Shown here piece by piece: positions 48,601 through 61,155 of a stretch of 64,000 nucleotides of DNA. The stretch spans positions 39,207,201-39,271,200 of the forward strand of contig OZ038422.1 in assembly GCA_964036155.1 (NCBI GenBank), given 5' to 3'. A program made the position numbers and the translations under genes. A model generated the notes under the pieces. It searched no databases and was not told the DNA's origin. It saw only the letters and a list, made by a program, of their open reading frames with translations. The number at the start of each line of letters is the position of its first letter. Positions within the stretch are counted from its first letter, which is position 1. The DNA is from Diploscapter coronatus (lineage: Eukaryota > Nematoda > Chromadorea > Rhabditida > Rhabditidae).

Positions 48601-50712
48601 TGCGATTGCAGAGAGAAAATTCGATACGATTTCAATCATAACTTCCACTGCGATTGCGGCTTTGCTCCTATCAACTCATTTCAATTCCGGTGTTCCGATC
48701 CGAAACATGGATTCGATTTCATTGGATTTGATGATAAGTACTTGACTTCTCTCGTCAAGCAAATCAAACCGTGCAAGGAACTTAATATTTTGATACTTGG
48801 AGAAACCGGTGTGGGGAAGAGTACGTGGATAAATGGATTCGCAAACTATCTGGCTTACAAAACGTTGAACGAAGCTGAGACTGGCAAGCAGATTTACCTC
48901 GTCCCGTCAAAATTTACCATCACTGACTCACAACAGAAAGTAAAGCCTATCATAGTTGGACAATCTAAGGGCGAATCATTCGTGGATGGTGAGTCTTGTA
49001 CCCAAGATCCTGTCAGTTACGTCTTCTACACCGGAAATAGAACGATTCGACTCATCGACACGCCAGGAATAGGCGACACGAGAGGCCAGGCCATGGATGA
49101 TCGAAATTTCAATGCCATCCTACAATACATCGCCAACGTCCCCGAAATTCATGGAATTTGCATTTTGTTGAAACCGAATAACGCAAGACTGAACGTCGTC
49201 TTCAGGTACTGCATCAATGAATTGCTGACTCACTTGCACGTTTCTGCCGCTGCTAATATTGTATTTTGTTTTACGAATGCACGATCCACTTTCTATCGCC
49301 CTGGTGATACTTTACCCGCGCTAAATAGATTCCTCGATGAACTTAAACAAAACCGAAGTGTCGAAATTCACACAAATAATGACACAATCTACTGCATGGA
49401 TAATGAGGCTTTTCGATTTTTATGCTGCCTACATGCAGGCGAAAATTTTACTGATGAGGACAAGAGAAGCTACGAGAATAGCTGGACGCAATCTGTAAAA
49501 GAAACAAACCGGATGCTGGACCATTTCGAAAAGGATGTGCCACCTCATATGGTCAAGGAAACCGTTTCTCTGAATGAAGCCAGAGCTCTCATCCTAATGC
49601 TTTCCAAGCCATTGGCTGATATAAGTCAGAACACTCAAGACAACATTCAAGTTCTGAACGACGAAACGATGCAGCTTGAAAGGCTCGATTTGAGAAACGT
49701 CGATCTGCAGGGAATGCTTATGATTCCACAGATCGGTTTGAGTGTGATTGACTTAGGATATCCACGAACAGTATGTACAGGCGTCAATTGTGTCGAAACC
49801 CAGACACTCGCGAATACGAACGTTTTGAACACGATCTACACGAAGATATGTCACGATCCCTGTTACCTGACCAATGTGACACCAGAAACAGTCCCAAATA
49901 CGGAACTACAAGAATGCGTTGCTATGGACTCGGATTTAAAATGCATAGAATGCTCGTGTCCATGGGATTTGCACATGCACATAACCTACTCCCAAGAAAA
50001 GGTAACCGTAATGGTTGAAGATCCAGTCACTAGGAAAGCTCTAGAAGATAATATGACCGCTCGCGAAACGCAGGAGATTGCTATTCAAAGTCGCAAGGAT
50101 CGTGTTGAAAAGTATAAAGAGGAGCAGAAGAAAATTGACGAAATTTGTGCAAAATTTGGAGCATTTCTGAGGGCCCATGCAATTGTTCCCTATAATGACG
50201 CCATAGAAGAATACCTGAAGTTCAACATCAAGGAAGTCGAACGACAGCATGACAACACAAAAAATCCGAATCTGTTGAATAGGTTGGAAAGATTGAAGGA
50301 ACAATTAGCGGAATATCAAGAAACAAAGCGGGTGCTGGGGAATATGATGGAAACTGGGGAGGCGAAGCAAGTTGATGCAAACGAGATCAAGAAAATGCAG
50401 ACACAACTCGAATCGCTCGAACTCAACGGGTCAGACATCAAAAAGTTATTCGATGCGACGCTCAATGGTGCGAAGGTCAACTTTAGTTCTTCGGAGAAGG
50501 TTTTTGACACGAAACCAAATAGGATTCTTGTACCACCATTGCCGCCGCCATTGCCAGGATATCAACAAGATTCATGTCGTTTACCACCAACTTTCCCTAA
50601 TCAGACTCACCAGCCAAGACACAATACTACCGGCCAACCAGGCTGGTCTAACGATTCACGAAATAAAGTAAATCAGAAAGACAAGGGTAGTTCTTGGGGG
50701 GGGGCCGTTTAA
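45618..50712 (+). CDS. Mosaic protein: ubiquitin-like, SNTX-family core, P-loop GTPase
   Basis: Exons 45618-45878, 46054-46386, 46453-46535, 46703-46931, 46977-47090, 47140-47316 and 47533-50712 give about 1458 residues. Residues 1-87 and about 90-170 look ubiquitin-like. Residues about 230-480 (ALGRMAKLGELYDAHTDQF; GVPITYTLLPLSAF) resemble the pore-forming-fold core of the stonustoxin/SNTX family. A helical part and a thioredoxin-like region (about 590-710) follow, then a Cys/His knuckle (CEWYCCDCREK...CDCG, about 750-790). The GTPase has P-loop GETGVGKST (about 821) and DTPGIGDTRG (about 907). The tail is coiled-coil and Pro-rich. There is no signal peptide. Probably an intracellular membrane-remodelling or immune-type protein rather than a secreted venom; that is inference. 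Confidence 0.75.
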
Positions 50713-50912
50713 AATTTTGGTGAAATGAATAATTGTTAGTCTAAAATCATATTGTCTAAATAATTGCTCAAAGAATTTGTAATGAAAAATGTGAATGTTT
50801 ATGATCAATAAATTTGGATAAAAAAGCAGGTGGCAACATGATTTTTAATAAACATTCATTTTTTGTAGTTCGTAACATTTTACTTTTTATTTAATATAGC
50901 AGATAATTCGAA

Positions 50913-51586
50913 ATATAGTCCATTGTAAAAAACTTGACAGTCGCAGTGCCCTTCGCACAAGAGGGCGGTGCGAACAGCACGCTTCCCGCTCGCGTCGCGG
51001 CATGCATTGCGAATTCATTATTCAAACTGGATTTCCACTTTCATTTATTGTTTCAACGTTTTCATCCGTGATTTTTATAATTATTCGGTAATTATCGATA
51101 ATTAGGATATAATTACAGAATTTTGCTGAGAAATTATACTCAAGAAATCATTTTATCGAGAAAAACGATAAAAAATCACGGAAAACACGAAATAAACAGA
51201 AAACTAAAACCTTTATCTGTAATTATGTTCTAATTATCTGCTAATTATCGGTAATTATCACAATTTTGAAGAAGAAATTCAAAAATCTATTTAAAAAATT
51301 ATTTTCAAAAAAAATCACTGCAAAATACGAGGAAAAATAAGTGAAAAGTGGCTGTTCATTGAATCACCTAAAGGTAATTATCGATAATTACCGCTAATTA
51401 TCGATGATTATCGAATAATTATAGAAATCACGAATGAAAACGTTGAAAAAATAAATGAAAGTGGAAATCCAGTTTGAATAATGAATTCGCAATACATGCC
51501 GCGACGCGAGCGGGAAGCGTGCTGTTCGCACCGCCCTCTTGTGCGAAGGGCACTGCGACTGTCAAGTTTTTTACAATGGACTATAT
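50913..51586. mobile_element. Foldback element with roughly 200-bp inverted arms
   Basis: ATATAGTCCATTG at the left and CAATGGACTATAT at the right begin arms of about 200 bp that are inverted copies and almost perfect in the outer 140 bp (cttcgcacaagagggcgg; gcgggaagcgtgctgttc). The inner parts are full of attatcgataatta words. No coding capacity. The centre resembles 62876-62945. Confidence 0.85.
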
Positions 51587-51892
51587 GATCCATTTTTAAA
51601 TTTCAACTTTTAACGCTTTTCCTAGAACAACTTTCACTTGCGATATAATGCGACATGCTTGTAATTGCAGAATTGCATCTCGGGAACTTCATTATATCTT
51701 CGAATAACTCGCACATTCGAGCCTTACTTCCGAGATGACAACTTTGCAATAACCAAACACATTTTTCATTTTTTATTTTCACATAAAATTGCAGTTTATG
51801 AACGTAGCATTTCGTTGAAAATTCTTCTAGAAGAGTCTACTTTACATAATCAAACTATTTTTCATGTTTATTTTTGATATTGGATTAAAGGC
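51587..51892. other. Spacer, no gene seen
   Basis: AT-rich sequence between two inverted-repeat elements. Confidence 0.4.
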
Positions 51893-52862
51893 TAGGGACC
51901 GCCAAGCCCCGCTCCTTTGCCTCGGTTCAATATTGTCCATAGTTGATAGCCCCTTCGATTATCGCCGATTTTTTTTGTTTTATTTTTGTTTTTAATAGTT
52001 GATCGGTACCTACTATACAATTCGATACCGCTCTTTCACGTGGTGATATCGATTTATTGATTAGATGCGAAATAAGTCCGCAAATGCGCGTCAAATGCAC
52101 ACCAAATTACGACAATGCTAATATTTCGAGTTATAAAAAAGGCACATTTAATTTTTTTTGATGAATCGGTACACCTAGTTGATGTCTACAAAATATGTAA
52201 AAATTAGAAAAATCCTGCGTAGAGCAACTTTTTTCGAGGCAATAATAGATGCTCGCCTTTGCGGTACTGTATCTTGACAAAGGATCGTTAAAATCGTCTG
52301 AAAACTTGACTAAAATAAAATTTGATACTCCCTAATTATGCTATTCGAAAGAAAAAAACGAAATTTTATCAAAAAATATTTTTAAAATTAATTTCAAAAT
52401 GACCATTTTTTTGCTTTTACTAAATTGGATCACCCTAGGCATATCTTGAAAGGTACATATTTTTTTATTTCATATTTCGATTAGTTGGTCAATTGTCTAT
52501 CTTCGATGAAAAAATCAGAAAAATCCTGCGTAGAGCAACTGAGATCCTGATAATCAGTGAAAATATAAAAGAAGCCAATGCTGAAATGGAGGAGAGTGCA
52601 GAGAAAAAGATCCCCAAAGGCAGAGAAAGAAAGGGGGAGCGAGCGGCATAGTGTCTTTTGCAGATAGGCCACGCCCCTTTCCCTTGTCCACGAAAAGGAG
52701 CGATTTTCCCGATTTTTCGCGTTAAATTTTATCATTTTTTAATCAATGACGTATTTTTTCGCGGTTTTTTCGGTGGGGATGTTTAGAGGGGCACCTCAGA
52801 CCCTGAAAAATGTAGGAAACATGGTGCCAGAGTGAATTTGGCAGAATGGCTGGCGGTCCCTA
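51893..52862. mobile_element. TA-flanked MITE-like element
   Basis: Termini GGGACCGCCAAGCC (51895) and GGCTGGCGGTCCC (to 52860) are inverted repeats flanked by TA on both sides, as in Tc1/mariner-type elements. Interior of 966 bp without an open transposase. An aaaatcctgcgtagagcaac word occurs twice inside (about 52210 and 52520). Confidence 0.65.
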
Positions 52863-52867
52863 CCTAT

Positions 52868-52985
52868 ATTTCTAATGTCCTTTTATAGCACTAGATAGCG
52901 GTTGAGCTAAAGAAGAGCATTGCAAGTGAGATAAAATGGACTAAAATACAGAAATTTGTTAGTCGATATATCATGCATTCACTGT
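52868..52985 (-). repeat. Inverted copy of the 14.3-kb dispersed repeat
   Basis: Matches 14255-14378 on the opposite strand (ctagatagcggttgagctaa; agagcattgcaagtgagata). Confidence 0.75.
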
Positions 52986-53482
52986 GTAAGTTACTCTCCA
53001 TTTACGGTATAAACAACAGGAGTTAAAAGAAAGAAATAGCGCACGAAATGAAGAGGCGCAGATTTCTCTTTGTCTCTCCTTAACGAGGAAAAAACCGTAA
53101 CCGTTTCTATATCAATAGGCCAATTACTGGTTTATAATGAATGTTATGGCGAATTTAATTTCCTTCGCTGAGAGACAGAAAAAGGAGAGCCATGTGATGT
53201 AGTGTCTACAATTTTAGTGCCAAAATCTTATTATCATCGAAAATGAAAGCAGATGTTTTTATCGTTAACCATCACATGCTGATGTAAATTTTAAAATTTT
53301 CTAGGTATTCATTTTCTCGAGTATTCCGATCAATATTTTAATATTTAATCTATTATTCATATAAGAAATAAAATACTGTATTCAAATCTGCAAATTCTTC
53401 AACTGAATTGACCTGTGATTATTCATCTTATAATTCGATTTCTTTTGTCTATTATACCTACCAAAGCTAGTGTTATAAAGAG
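52986..53482. other. Upstream region of receptor gene, nothing recognised
   Basis: No coding frame or repeat of note. It may hold the promoter of the receptor gene. Confidence 0.35.
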
Positions 53483-55546
53483 ATGAATATAGATAAAAGC
53501 CACAATCCCTTAGCTAATTTTATGGAAGTTTACGAGTACCATCGAGATCATGGATACATTCAAACTAATCAGTATCTCAATTATGCAGTTGCAATATTGA
53601 CGAACTTTATAGCGGCATTTTTCTATTTCGTGATTACAAAATATGGTCGAAAACTTAAAACATACTACAGGTAAGTTCAATGATTTTCATAGAGTAAATT
53701 TTACACTTTAGAAGAAGCATAATTATTCAAGTTATGTTTGGTGTCCTATTTGCAAATTCACTTGCACTTTTCAGCCCCTACTTATGGGTTTCCAATTCGA
53801 TAAGTTAATTTACAATACCATTATTTGATTGATAACTTATAGTTTCGACATTGAATATTATTATCATTGACTATTAATACCCATTCTTAATTATTGATTA
53901 GTCTTGAAAATTACTGTCTTTTCGATAGTTTATCAGTAAGATAAATGATTTTATATAATCATATGAATTTAGGCATTCACTTTGGAAGGACCTATAGGAA
54001 AATATTCAGTTTTTATCGACTTTTGGATTTTATGTTTAGCTGTTTCATTAATTTATACTGTTCTTATATGCTGTTTAATACAAATCATCATTCATCTATT
54101 CACACTTTATCGACTATATTACGATATGAAAAATCCTAAACTAACTTGGTTAATAATAATTGCAGCAGCAGCTTTAAGTAAGATCCTCTTAAGCTCTAGA
54201 AATTTGTCTTACTCCAAAATAATTCAATAATTTTAAAGTCATTGCTTCTTATGCGATTAATATCTGGATTGGATCGAAAAGTTTGGATACGACTTATGAT
54301 GAAATTTCAAATATTGCACAAGAAGAAAGAGAGTTCATTGAAAAAACTGTTGTATTGCCATTCAATCTCGAAACTAGACCAATTGGGAAATGGATTTTTA
54401 TTGAAGCTCTAGTTGCTTCTATACTTCTAACTTTCTTCGTCATATTTGCTTCAAAGATGTAAGAATTTATTGTTTGGACAATCCTAAAAAATTAATGTTT
54501 GAACAGGGTTTTTGGCGGATCGAATTCAACAACCCTGTGTTTGAATTAACAATAGATTTAAGGATAAAGTAAAACATTTCGAAAATATAGAATAGAATTT
54601 TCTCTCTGAATAATTTCTCTAAATACTTGGTACAATATTGGTATTAAAATTCTTTTAACTAATCAAAATAATGGAGAATATGTTTCAGAACTCAAGCTTT
54701 AATTAATAGAAGTAAGATAAAATTATCGGCTCAAACTATGGCACAACACAGGACTATAATTCGTGGCATCATAAGCTATATAATTTTGTATGAAATCTAC
54801 ATGGGAGTACCTACATTCATCGTATTCTTAATAATGCCAACTGTTGATTCAGAATACGTAAAAATTTTCGATAGGTAAAATTTACGATATAGTTGATAAT
54901 TTGAAAACAAATATTATTTTGCCAATGATTCACATTGAATTTACGATATAATTCTTGATATTTATCAGTGTCTTGTACATAGAATATTTTGGACAAATAA
55001 TTCTCGTTAGCTGTAGAATAGAGGTGTAGGGCAAGTCCTTTCACTCTCAGATAGGTTTCATTTATCTTTAATATCTTCAATAATTAGAATTAATTTTTAT
55101 CTGCAAATTTTTCCCAAGACTATGCATTCTCTTTTCCGATTGAGTTGACGGATTCATGAGACCACGTCCACCTTTAAAATATTCACCTTTTTCAAAAAAG
55201 GGTGAAGAAAAGTGAGCGTTCTGCCGATCCTTTCACTGTATTTTCCCCTTTTGTAAAAATAGACGAAAACTTGAAAAATTTGCGTGGCTCCCCTGCATCC
55301 TCTAGCTCTATCTGAATAGTTAATACAAGCTAGATACACTTTAGGATCTCATTTTTCCCTATGGTTGTTCACCTGGGCATGAACGGCTTGGCTACATGCA
55401 TTATGTATCTGATTGTCTTAACACCACTTAGGCGTGGCGTGATTCAAATGGTTCGAATACAAAGAAAACGTCGAACTGGCATTTCAAACCAGAGCAATGA
55501 AGGACGAAGCAACAATAATAAAAAATTATTTATCTCTAGAATATGA
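53483..55546 (+). CDS. Serpentine (7TM) chemoreceptor-like protein
   Basis: Exons start at 53483 (MNIDKSHNPLANFMEVYEY) and 53712, then near 53973, 54238 and 54688, with the last at 55345-55546. Several hydrophobic segments are visible: YAVAILTNFIAAFFYFVI, VMFGVLFANSLALF, FWILCLAVSLIYTVLICCL, FIEALVASILLTFFVIF, IISYIILYEIYMGV and MVVHLGMNGLATCIMYLIV, with a basic tail. The SAQTMAQHRTIIRG stretch before the sixth helix resembles nematode Str-superfamily receptors. At the exon 2/3 join, the donor that keeps the frame is GTTTCC at 53788. The better-looking GTTAAT site at 53804 gives a stop, so a decayed gene is possible. Role as a plasma-membrane chemosensory receptor is inferred. Confidence 0.6.
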
Positions 55547-56327
55547 TTATGTCGAGTTAAAAATAAATCATCTAATTTAGAAAGACAACCTTTAAGCATG
55601 CCCATTGAATCGTCATATCCTAACTATAAAAGAAATGTTTTGCTAATGCACTCTCATATACCAATGCTTCAGACATCTTATGAAGCATGATTAGAAGTAG
55701 TGAAGTAAAAGAAGATTCTACATCCAGTTGTTCATCAAACATGTCAGATAGATCATTTTCAATTCACGATATTTTGATTTGAGGTTATTACGATGAGTAA
55801 GTGATGAGCTATGAGGGTTCGAAAAGTCGAGAATTTTCAAAGTTTTGAGATTAAAAAACACAAGCCCATGGACCACTATCATAGGTTTTACGATATCTTA
55901 GCAGTTCTTAACAAACAAACATTTATTCTTGCATCGTATAATGATTTTTAAGCTATCATAAATCTAAAGCGAATAATTCATCATTTTGTGATAACTTATG
56001 AATATTTTATTAAGAGTTCTATGACATTTAGAACTATATATTAAGGCAGATGTGTTAGCAGCATTTAGTTCTTCAAAATTAATGATATTTTGCATATATT
56101 ATATCGATAAAATATTACTGAGATCTGCTTTAATTATTAGACAAACATTTTATAAAGATCAAACTCCTAGGCATATAAATTTGCTCTTTTATCTCGTTTT
56201 TAGTGATTTCTAGACGATTTATTGAAATTTAAACATTTTTTTAATGATTTTCTTCAACAGAACTTTTAAAATTATCGAATAATTAGAGAACAATTCGTGA
56301 AATTTCGACAGAAACTCGCGAATAAAA
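55547..56327. other. Convergent intergenic region
   Basis: AT-rich 3' flank of both receptor genes. No further gene seen. Positions 56265-56300 carry attatcgaataatta words like those in the foldback at 50.9 kb. Confidence 0.4.
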
Positions 56328-58278
56328 TCAGATAATTTTCGTCATTTGGATCGAATCAACAGAGGCAAGTCCCGCCGAGGCTGTAGTATTTGTCTGTTGG
56401 GTCCGTTCGAAAATTCGGATGCTCGAAGGTTCGACTTTCGGACGCCATCGACCTCCACAGGTCAGAATTTCTTCCCTAACTGCAGGAACGACTAGGAATA
56501 AAAACGGTGTCAGACATACCGGATAAATTCTCAAATACGAAAACTGAAATTGAAAAAAATAATAATGAATAAGGATGACTATCTGAATTTTTAGATACGT
56601 AAATTCCTCGATTTCAATAGGTCTATCAAAATTCGGACTTTTTAAATTTTATTTAAAGTTGGAATTAAAAGTGAACTATTCTAGTGGGCTTAGATTGCAG
56701 ATTTCAGCAATGACAAAGCTTGAATTGCACTCACTTATAATTTAATGAAATTATTTAACTCACAATAGCATAGTAAATCGTCATTAGATAACTTTGTTCC
56801 ACGAAGAATTTATTGATGTACCCAAGAAATATAAGTTCTCCGCATAACACAATACTGCTAGCCAAGGCTTGTACAATAGTCACAACAATAAGGCTCTGGA
56901 AATAATTCTCATTCATTCTTAATCGAAATTGCTGAATATTTTGGACGTGGGCGTTTTGCAACAAAATTTACGAGAATTTTCTTCTAAATTTTGCTACAAA
57001 CCACCTCCACATCCGAATACTTTTAATTTCAATTCACCAAAAAATTATTTCGTATACGATTTTTAGAGTCTTCAATGATTTATGATATTATCCAGAGCTT
57101 TGGCATACCTTTTCTTTGAATGAAAATTCTTTGGTTTCGTAGGCATTTTGTACAATGGAGATAATCATCGTTATCACGACACCCTCGTACGCTATTAGAC
57201 TTATCACAAGAGACCATTGGCTCATCTGAAATCAAAATACCTCCATTTTTGGATGAAATATTAAATTTCTGACATCAGAAACTCGATTGGCGATTGCTGA
57301 AGCTGGGAAGAATGCGGTGCAATAACCGTAGACAATGATGGCTGCTAAAATTCCTCGAATTCGTTTTGCGGTCCAAATCTGAAGAAAGTATTTGATTTGA
57401 AATGCTTTTATATCAAACATGGATGCATTATATATTTTGATATTATTGTCAATGATCGATAACTTGAGATAAAATAAAAGGTAAGAAAACTTGATGCATG
57501 GAAATTGGCGCGTTGTTTGCAAACGAGTAGACGACAATTCATTGACCCTCAAGAAATGACTGACGACTACTTGTAGGTACGCAATGCCCACTTTGCATAT
57601 TCGAATTTGTGCATAGCTTATTTTGTCGAAAACGATCTATCATTGGCAATATTTTTTTCCTTTAAACCTTATCTTCAAGGTATTGATGCTTTAGTTTTTT
57701 AATTACGATGTCTATAGGAATTGATCCAAAATGAAAGGATTATCATTTGAAAAATCAATTTCTTCAATCACCGACGAAAATTAAGTGAATAAATTATGAT
57801 TTAAAGGGAGGGATTTCTAACCTTTGCATAGGTCTGTGCATAACAAGTTGCCGTCCATCGATTTACCGCAAGAACTAATCGCCCTAGAACGGAAATTATG
57901 TGTTGCGAATTTAGCACGTACATCCAAAGATTGGTAACTAGATACAAAATACCGTAAGTCAAATCTTGTTCTAAATTAAAATAGCTGAAATATTATAGGA
58001 TTTATTAATCACATACGTGAATTATTCTTGTAAATTTCGAAAATATAATAAAGTGTGGTGAAAAATAACAGTATTAAATCACATTTTCCTAAAGTTAAGA
58101 GTTTCTTTCGTAAACTTTCATCAATTTTCCTACCGATAACGGAAAACATGGTGAAAAACGTGGTTTTGAACCGATAGTTATTCGACGATTTCAGTATTCT
58201 CAGCAAGCAAATGTAGACGATCAACGAAATCAGACATAGTGATACATTGAGGTAGGATTTCCAGATGGGTGTTTCCAT
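56328..58278 (-). CDS. Serpentine (7TM) receptor, Srg/Srv-like
   Basis: Starts at 58278 with METPIWKSYLNVSLCLISL. Exons read: TM1-2 region; LTYGILYLVTNLWMYVLN with VNRWTATCYAQTYAK (the position of the DRY-like end of TM3, with ENR/VNR-type replacement); IWTAKRIRGILAAIIVYGY (TM4); MSQWSLVISLIAYEGVVIT (TM5); SLIVVTIVQALASSIVLCGE (TM6); FSYLRIYPVCLTPFLFLVV (TM7). A Ser/Thr-rich tail ends at TGA 56328-56330. The VNRWTA...IWT order is that of nematode Srg/Srv-type receptors. All junctions are GT-AG and in frame, so it looks intact. Likely expressed in sensory neurons (inferred from family). Convergent with the neighbouring receptor but from a different family. Confidence 0.72.
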
Positions 58279-58533
58279 GATTATTTATAAATTTGAAGTA
58301 AATCGATAGCACTAATATCCTATCTAACAAAGCGGCCTCAGAATAACCTGGACTCATGAACTTTTGCATTTCAGACACCTAACAGGTGCAATTTATGCAA
58401 TCGTAGCTCTCTTAAAATGTCCATTAAATGTTTGATTTTCATTCGAATTTTAGAAAAAACAGCATTTTTTAAATCGTTTTTCCCTAGATTTTTTAGATTC
58501 TCTCCTTCCGAAACTAAAGGAAATCTAAATTTT
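58279..58533. other. Upstream of receptor gene, no further gene
   Basis: Short AT-rich region between the receptor start and the LTR-like sequence. An in-frame upstream extension of the receptor is not supported. Confidence 0.35.
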
Positions 58534-58890
58534 TGTCGCCAGCGAGAATTGATGATGAAGTATCAACAGTTCTTTTATCTTTTTTTGTTTCGCTGTGCCT
58601 CTATCTCTTTTGGTAAATGTGAACTCATTCTATTTACGTGGGAAGAGTCTAGTTTGTTCGTTTGCAGCTGATGTTTATATGCAAAAGGAACAAATCCAGA
58701 GAACTCTTCCTCACTCGCACCATGATCAATACAAATTGCGTCTCGTTATGCTTCTCTGGCTTACGCTATTTCGTCTCTGTATATAAGCTCTGTAAAGGGC
58801 AATAGTTCTTATTCCTATTCTATTCTATTGTCAGGTGTTTTGTTATTGCAAGTAAGGAAAATAAACTAGATCTGTCAACAAAGTGCGTAC
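58534..58890 (+). mobile_element. LTR-like sequence, left copy
   Basis: Begins TGTCGCCAGCGA and then shares with 60948 onward, in order, acag.t.ttttat, tttc.ctgtgcctctatctc and related words. A TATATAAG box lies at about 58778. Borders at the right are uncertain and the two copies are well diverged. Confidence 0.45.
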
Positions 58891-59690
58891 ACTCCTTACA
58901 TCGCAATTTCTTCCTATTCTCATTATTTTGCTACGTTCCTAAAGGAACATTTATCTTTTCATTTTCTTCGAAATCAATTAATGTCTTCTCTGCTCTCTTC
59001 ATATGCCTCACTCCCTCTGCAGGCTATACGCTCGGTACCTCGTTGTAATTTCGTACCCCTCTTCCAATTCACTCTCTGCAACTTTACTCATCGTACTTCC
59101 ATAGCTTTCATTCGTTTATTAAATTTTCTCACACTGCTTGATCCATTGTTTCTTCGTGAGTAATTTCCATATTTTTCTATCGATTTAGCTCAATTCTACC
59201 GATCTCTCTCTTTCCTCTATTTATGTGAAGTACGCAATGCAATCGCAGCCCCATTTATAGTAAGAATTGAGTCACTGTTCTTCTCCTCCTTGCTCCCATA
59301 CCTAGAAAACGCAAATCCTCAAATTTGAAATAGCACTTGCGCTCTGTACCCATAGGCAATTCGTAGATGACGATATACCTATCGTTGGAGATAGGGGAGA
59401 GAAGGGAAGTAGAGAGAAATAGTGTGAGAAAAGATTGATATCATCATTTACGAATTACCGTATTCATACTCTCCTTGTTTTCACTTCTTTATTTCTGTTT
59501 TCTACCACTTTTTTGTTCTCTTCACTTTACGAACTATTTTCCTCATGTTGCCCCTTATCATGGCAACCTGGAAAGGTAATATCTTTCATATTTCTCTTCC
59601 TATAACCGTTTCTTCGAAACATCTCTCAAACAGCAATCATTTCTTCTATTTTCTGCCCTAAGATGGATTTTTCAACTTAAAAATTTGAAT
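58891..59690. other. CT-rich untranslated stretch before the gag-like ORF
   Basis: Pyrimidine-rich with many ctctctt/tatttct words. No protein is supported. Confidence 0.4.
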
Positions 59691-59693
59691 TTC

Positions 59694-59820
59694 AGATATC
59701 GTATCTCAACAGATAATTTCCACCTAAATTGGATCAATTTTGACGTCTAAATCGTCATATATTCGAACTAAATTAACATATTTTGACTAGAAGTCTACAA
59801 ATTTATTATCAAGAAGAATT
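59694..59820 (+). repeat. Leader-like dispersed repeat, copy 2
   Basis: Related to 21746-21870 and, inverted, to 62262-62390. It ends four bases before the ATG of the gag-like ORF, so it may be the natural leader of this element. Confidence 0.75.
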
Positions 59821-59823
59821 TTC

Positions 59824-60204
59824 ATGTCGTTTGGGAAGAAGCCCACAAGAAGGCAAAGAAGGAATATAAAGATGGTAATGGAAAGTCCGCAAGTCGATCC
59901 ATGGACAGTGCCAAGAATGTCAGTGCAAAATTTTATGGAAATAATACCATTCGATGGAGAACTGCAAAATTGGACAGCATTCTGGGAACAGTTCAGAGGG
60001 TTATACCACGAAAACCCTCATATCGACAATATGAAAAAATTCGCAGCACTCTTACATTACAGCAAAGGAAAGTGGGAGAAACTGCTAAAGTACCCGACGG
60101 ATGGCTCAGCGTATGAGGAAGCGATAACAAACATGTTGAAGTTTCAAAGAAAGGCCAAAATAGAGGGATATGTGAAACGTAGCTTAAGGCACAATGTCAT
60201 GTAG
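59824..60204 (+). pseudogene. Retroelement gag fragment (DUF1759-like)
   Basis: 126 codons from ATG. The core FDGELQNWTAFWEQFRGLYH with a following MKKFAALLHYSKGKWEKLL and YEEAI matches the DUF1759-type pattern (FDG...W..FW..F......N......K...L...L.G.A...) found in gag of BEL/Pao elements. Much shorter than a full gag. It stops before any zinc knuckle, so the element is deleted. Confidence 0.65.
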
Positions 60205-60290
60205 GATGTATCTTTATCTCTCTCTCTCATAGATATATAAAGGAGAGTCGCTGGAAGAAAAGGATTCAATCTTCAGCTAGAGTTGTCTAG

Positions 60291-60746
60291 ATATTGCCCC
60301 CTCATTCAGACACGACCTTTCCTGGAAGACTTCCTCCCGAACTACCACCAACCTCAAAGAATTTACTCATTGAACCATTGGGGTTTACTACCAAGCATCC
60401 GAAATTGACTATAGGGAAGTCATTGATCAGAACCGATCCAGAAGCTACGTCACTTGTCCGATTACTTAATCTCGCTGATGTGCCAATCACTATCGAAAAA
60501 GGCGAAATCATAGCCACGGCAATCGAAGTTCAAGATCAAGAAAAAGTGTATACAGTCTACAATCCGGCAACAGATACGAAGAATGTCGTCTGGGAAGACA
60601 AACTAATCCCAGCCAAGGAAGATCTAGAAGATAGCCAGTTCATTCTAAAATCCATTGATCTATCCAAATCGAATATTAGTGAAGAAGGCAAAGAGAAGCT
60701 GAAGAAGATCATAAGCAGACACACGAAATCGATGAGACGTCGATAA
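60291..60746 (+). pseudogene. Retroelement pol fragment (protease-RT linker)
   Basis: An open frame without an ATG contains NLLIEPLGF, VRLLNLADVPITIEKGEIIA and GKEKLKKIISRHTK, the pattern of the linker between protease and reverse transcriptase in Ty3/gypsy-type pol. No protease or polymerase motif remains. Lying 90 bp after the gag fragment, it shows a large internal deletion. The gag and pol parts point to different LTR clades, so the class is unsettled. Confidence 0.55.
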
Positions 60747-60947
60747 AAGTCGGGAAATGTAGATTTGATCAACAAAAAGAAAAAAAAGCAGAAAAAAATT
60801 CCTGCTAGAAGAGCTGTCAAGAGCTAAAAAATTCTTAATTAATAGAAAAGAAAATTTTAATATTTTTTATGATTTGAAATCATTTACTATCCATTATTAT
60901 TTATGATATATTAATCATTGTTATTTCTAGTTTTAGACATTTATAAT

Positions 60948-61155
60948 TGTCGCCAGCGATAGAACAGATAATAATTTAACAGCAGTTGTTTTATTCTTTG
61001 CTTCTTTTGTGCTCTATCTCTTTGATGAGATTGGATCTCATTAGATTCATTCTTCTACCAGTCGTCTAAGAACAGACAGCTGTACATCGATATTTGTTAT
61101 CAATAAAGTTATTATATTTACTATTCAATAGATCTATTGTAAAACTACGTACAAA
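60948..61155 (+). mobile_element. LTR-like sequence, right copy
   Basis: Starts TGTCGCCAGCGA like the left copy at 58534 and keeps gtgctctatctcttt. Heavily diverged and shorter. Confidence 0.4.

Noticed and set aside
53945..54139. Alternative reading frame across the third exon of the receptor at 53.5 kb
   Set aside because: It stops early and lacks the hydrophobic pattern; the other frame gives clear membrane helices and joins the later exons.
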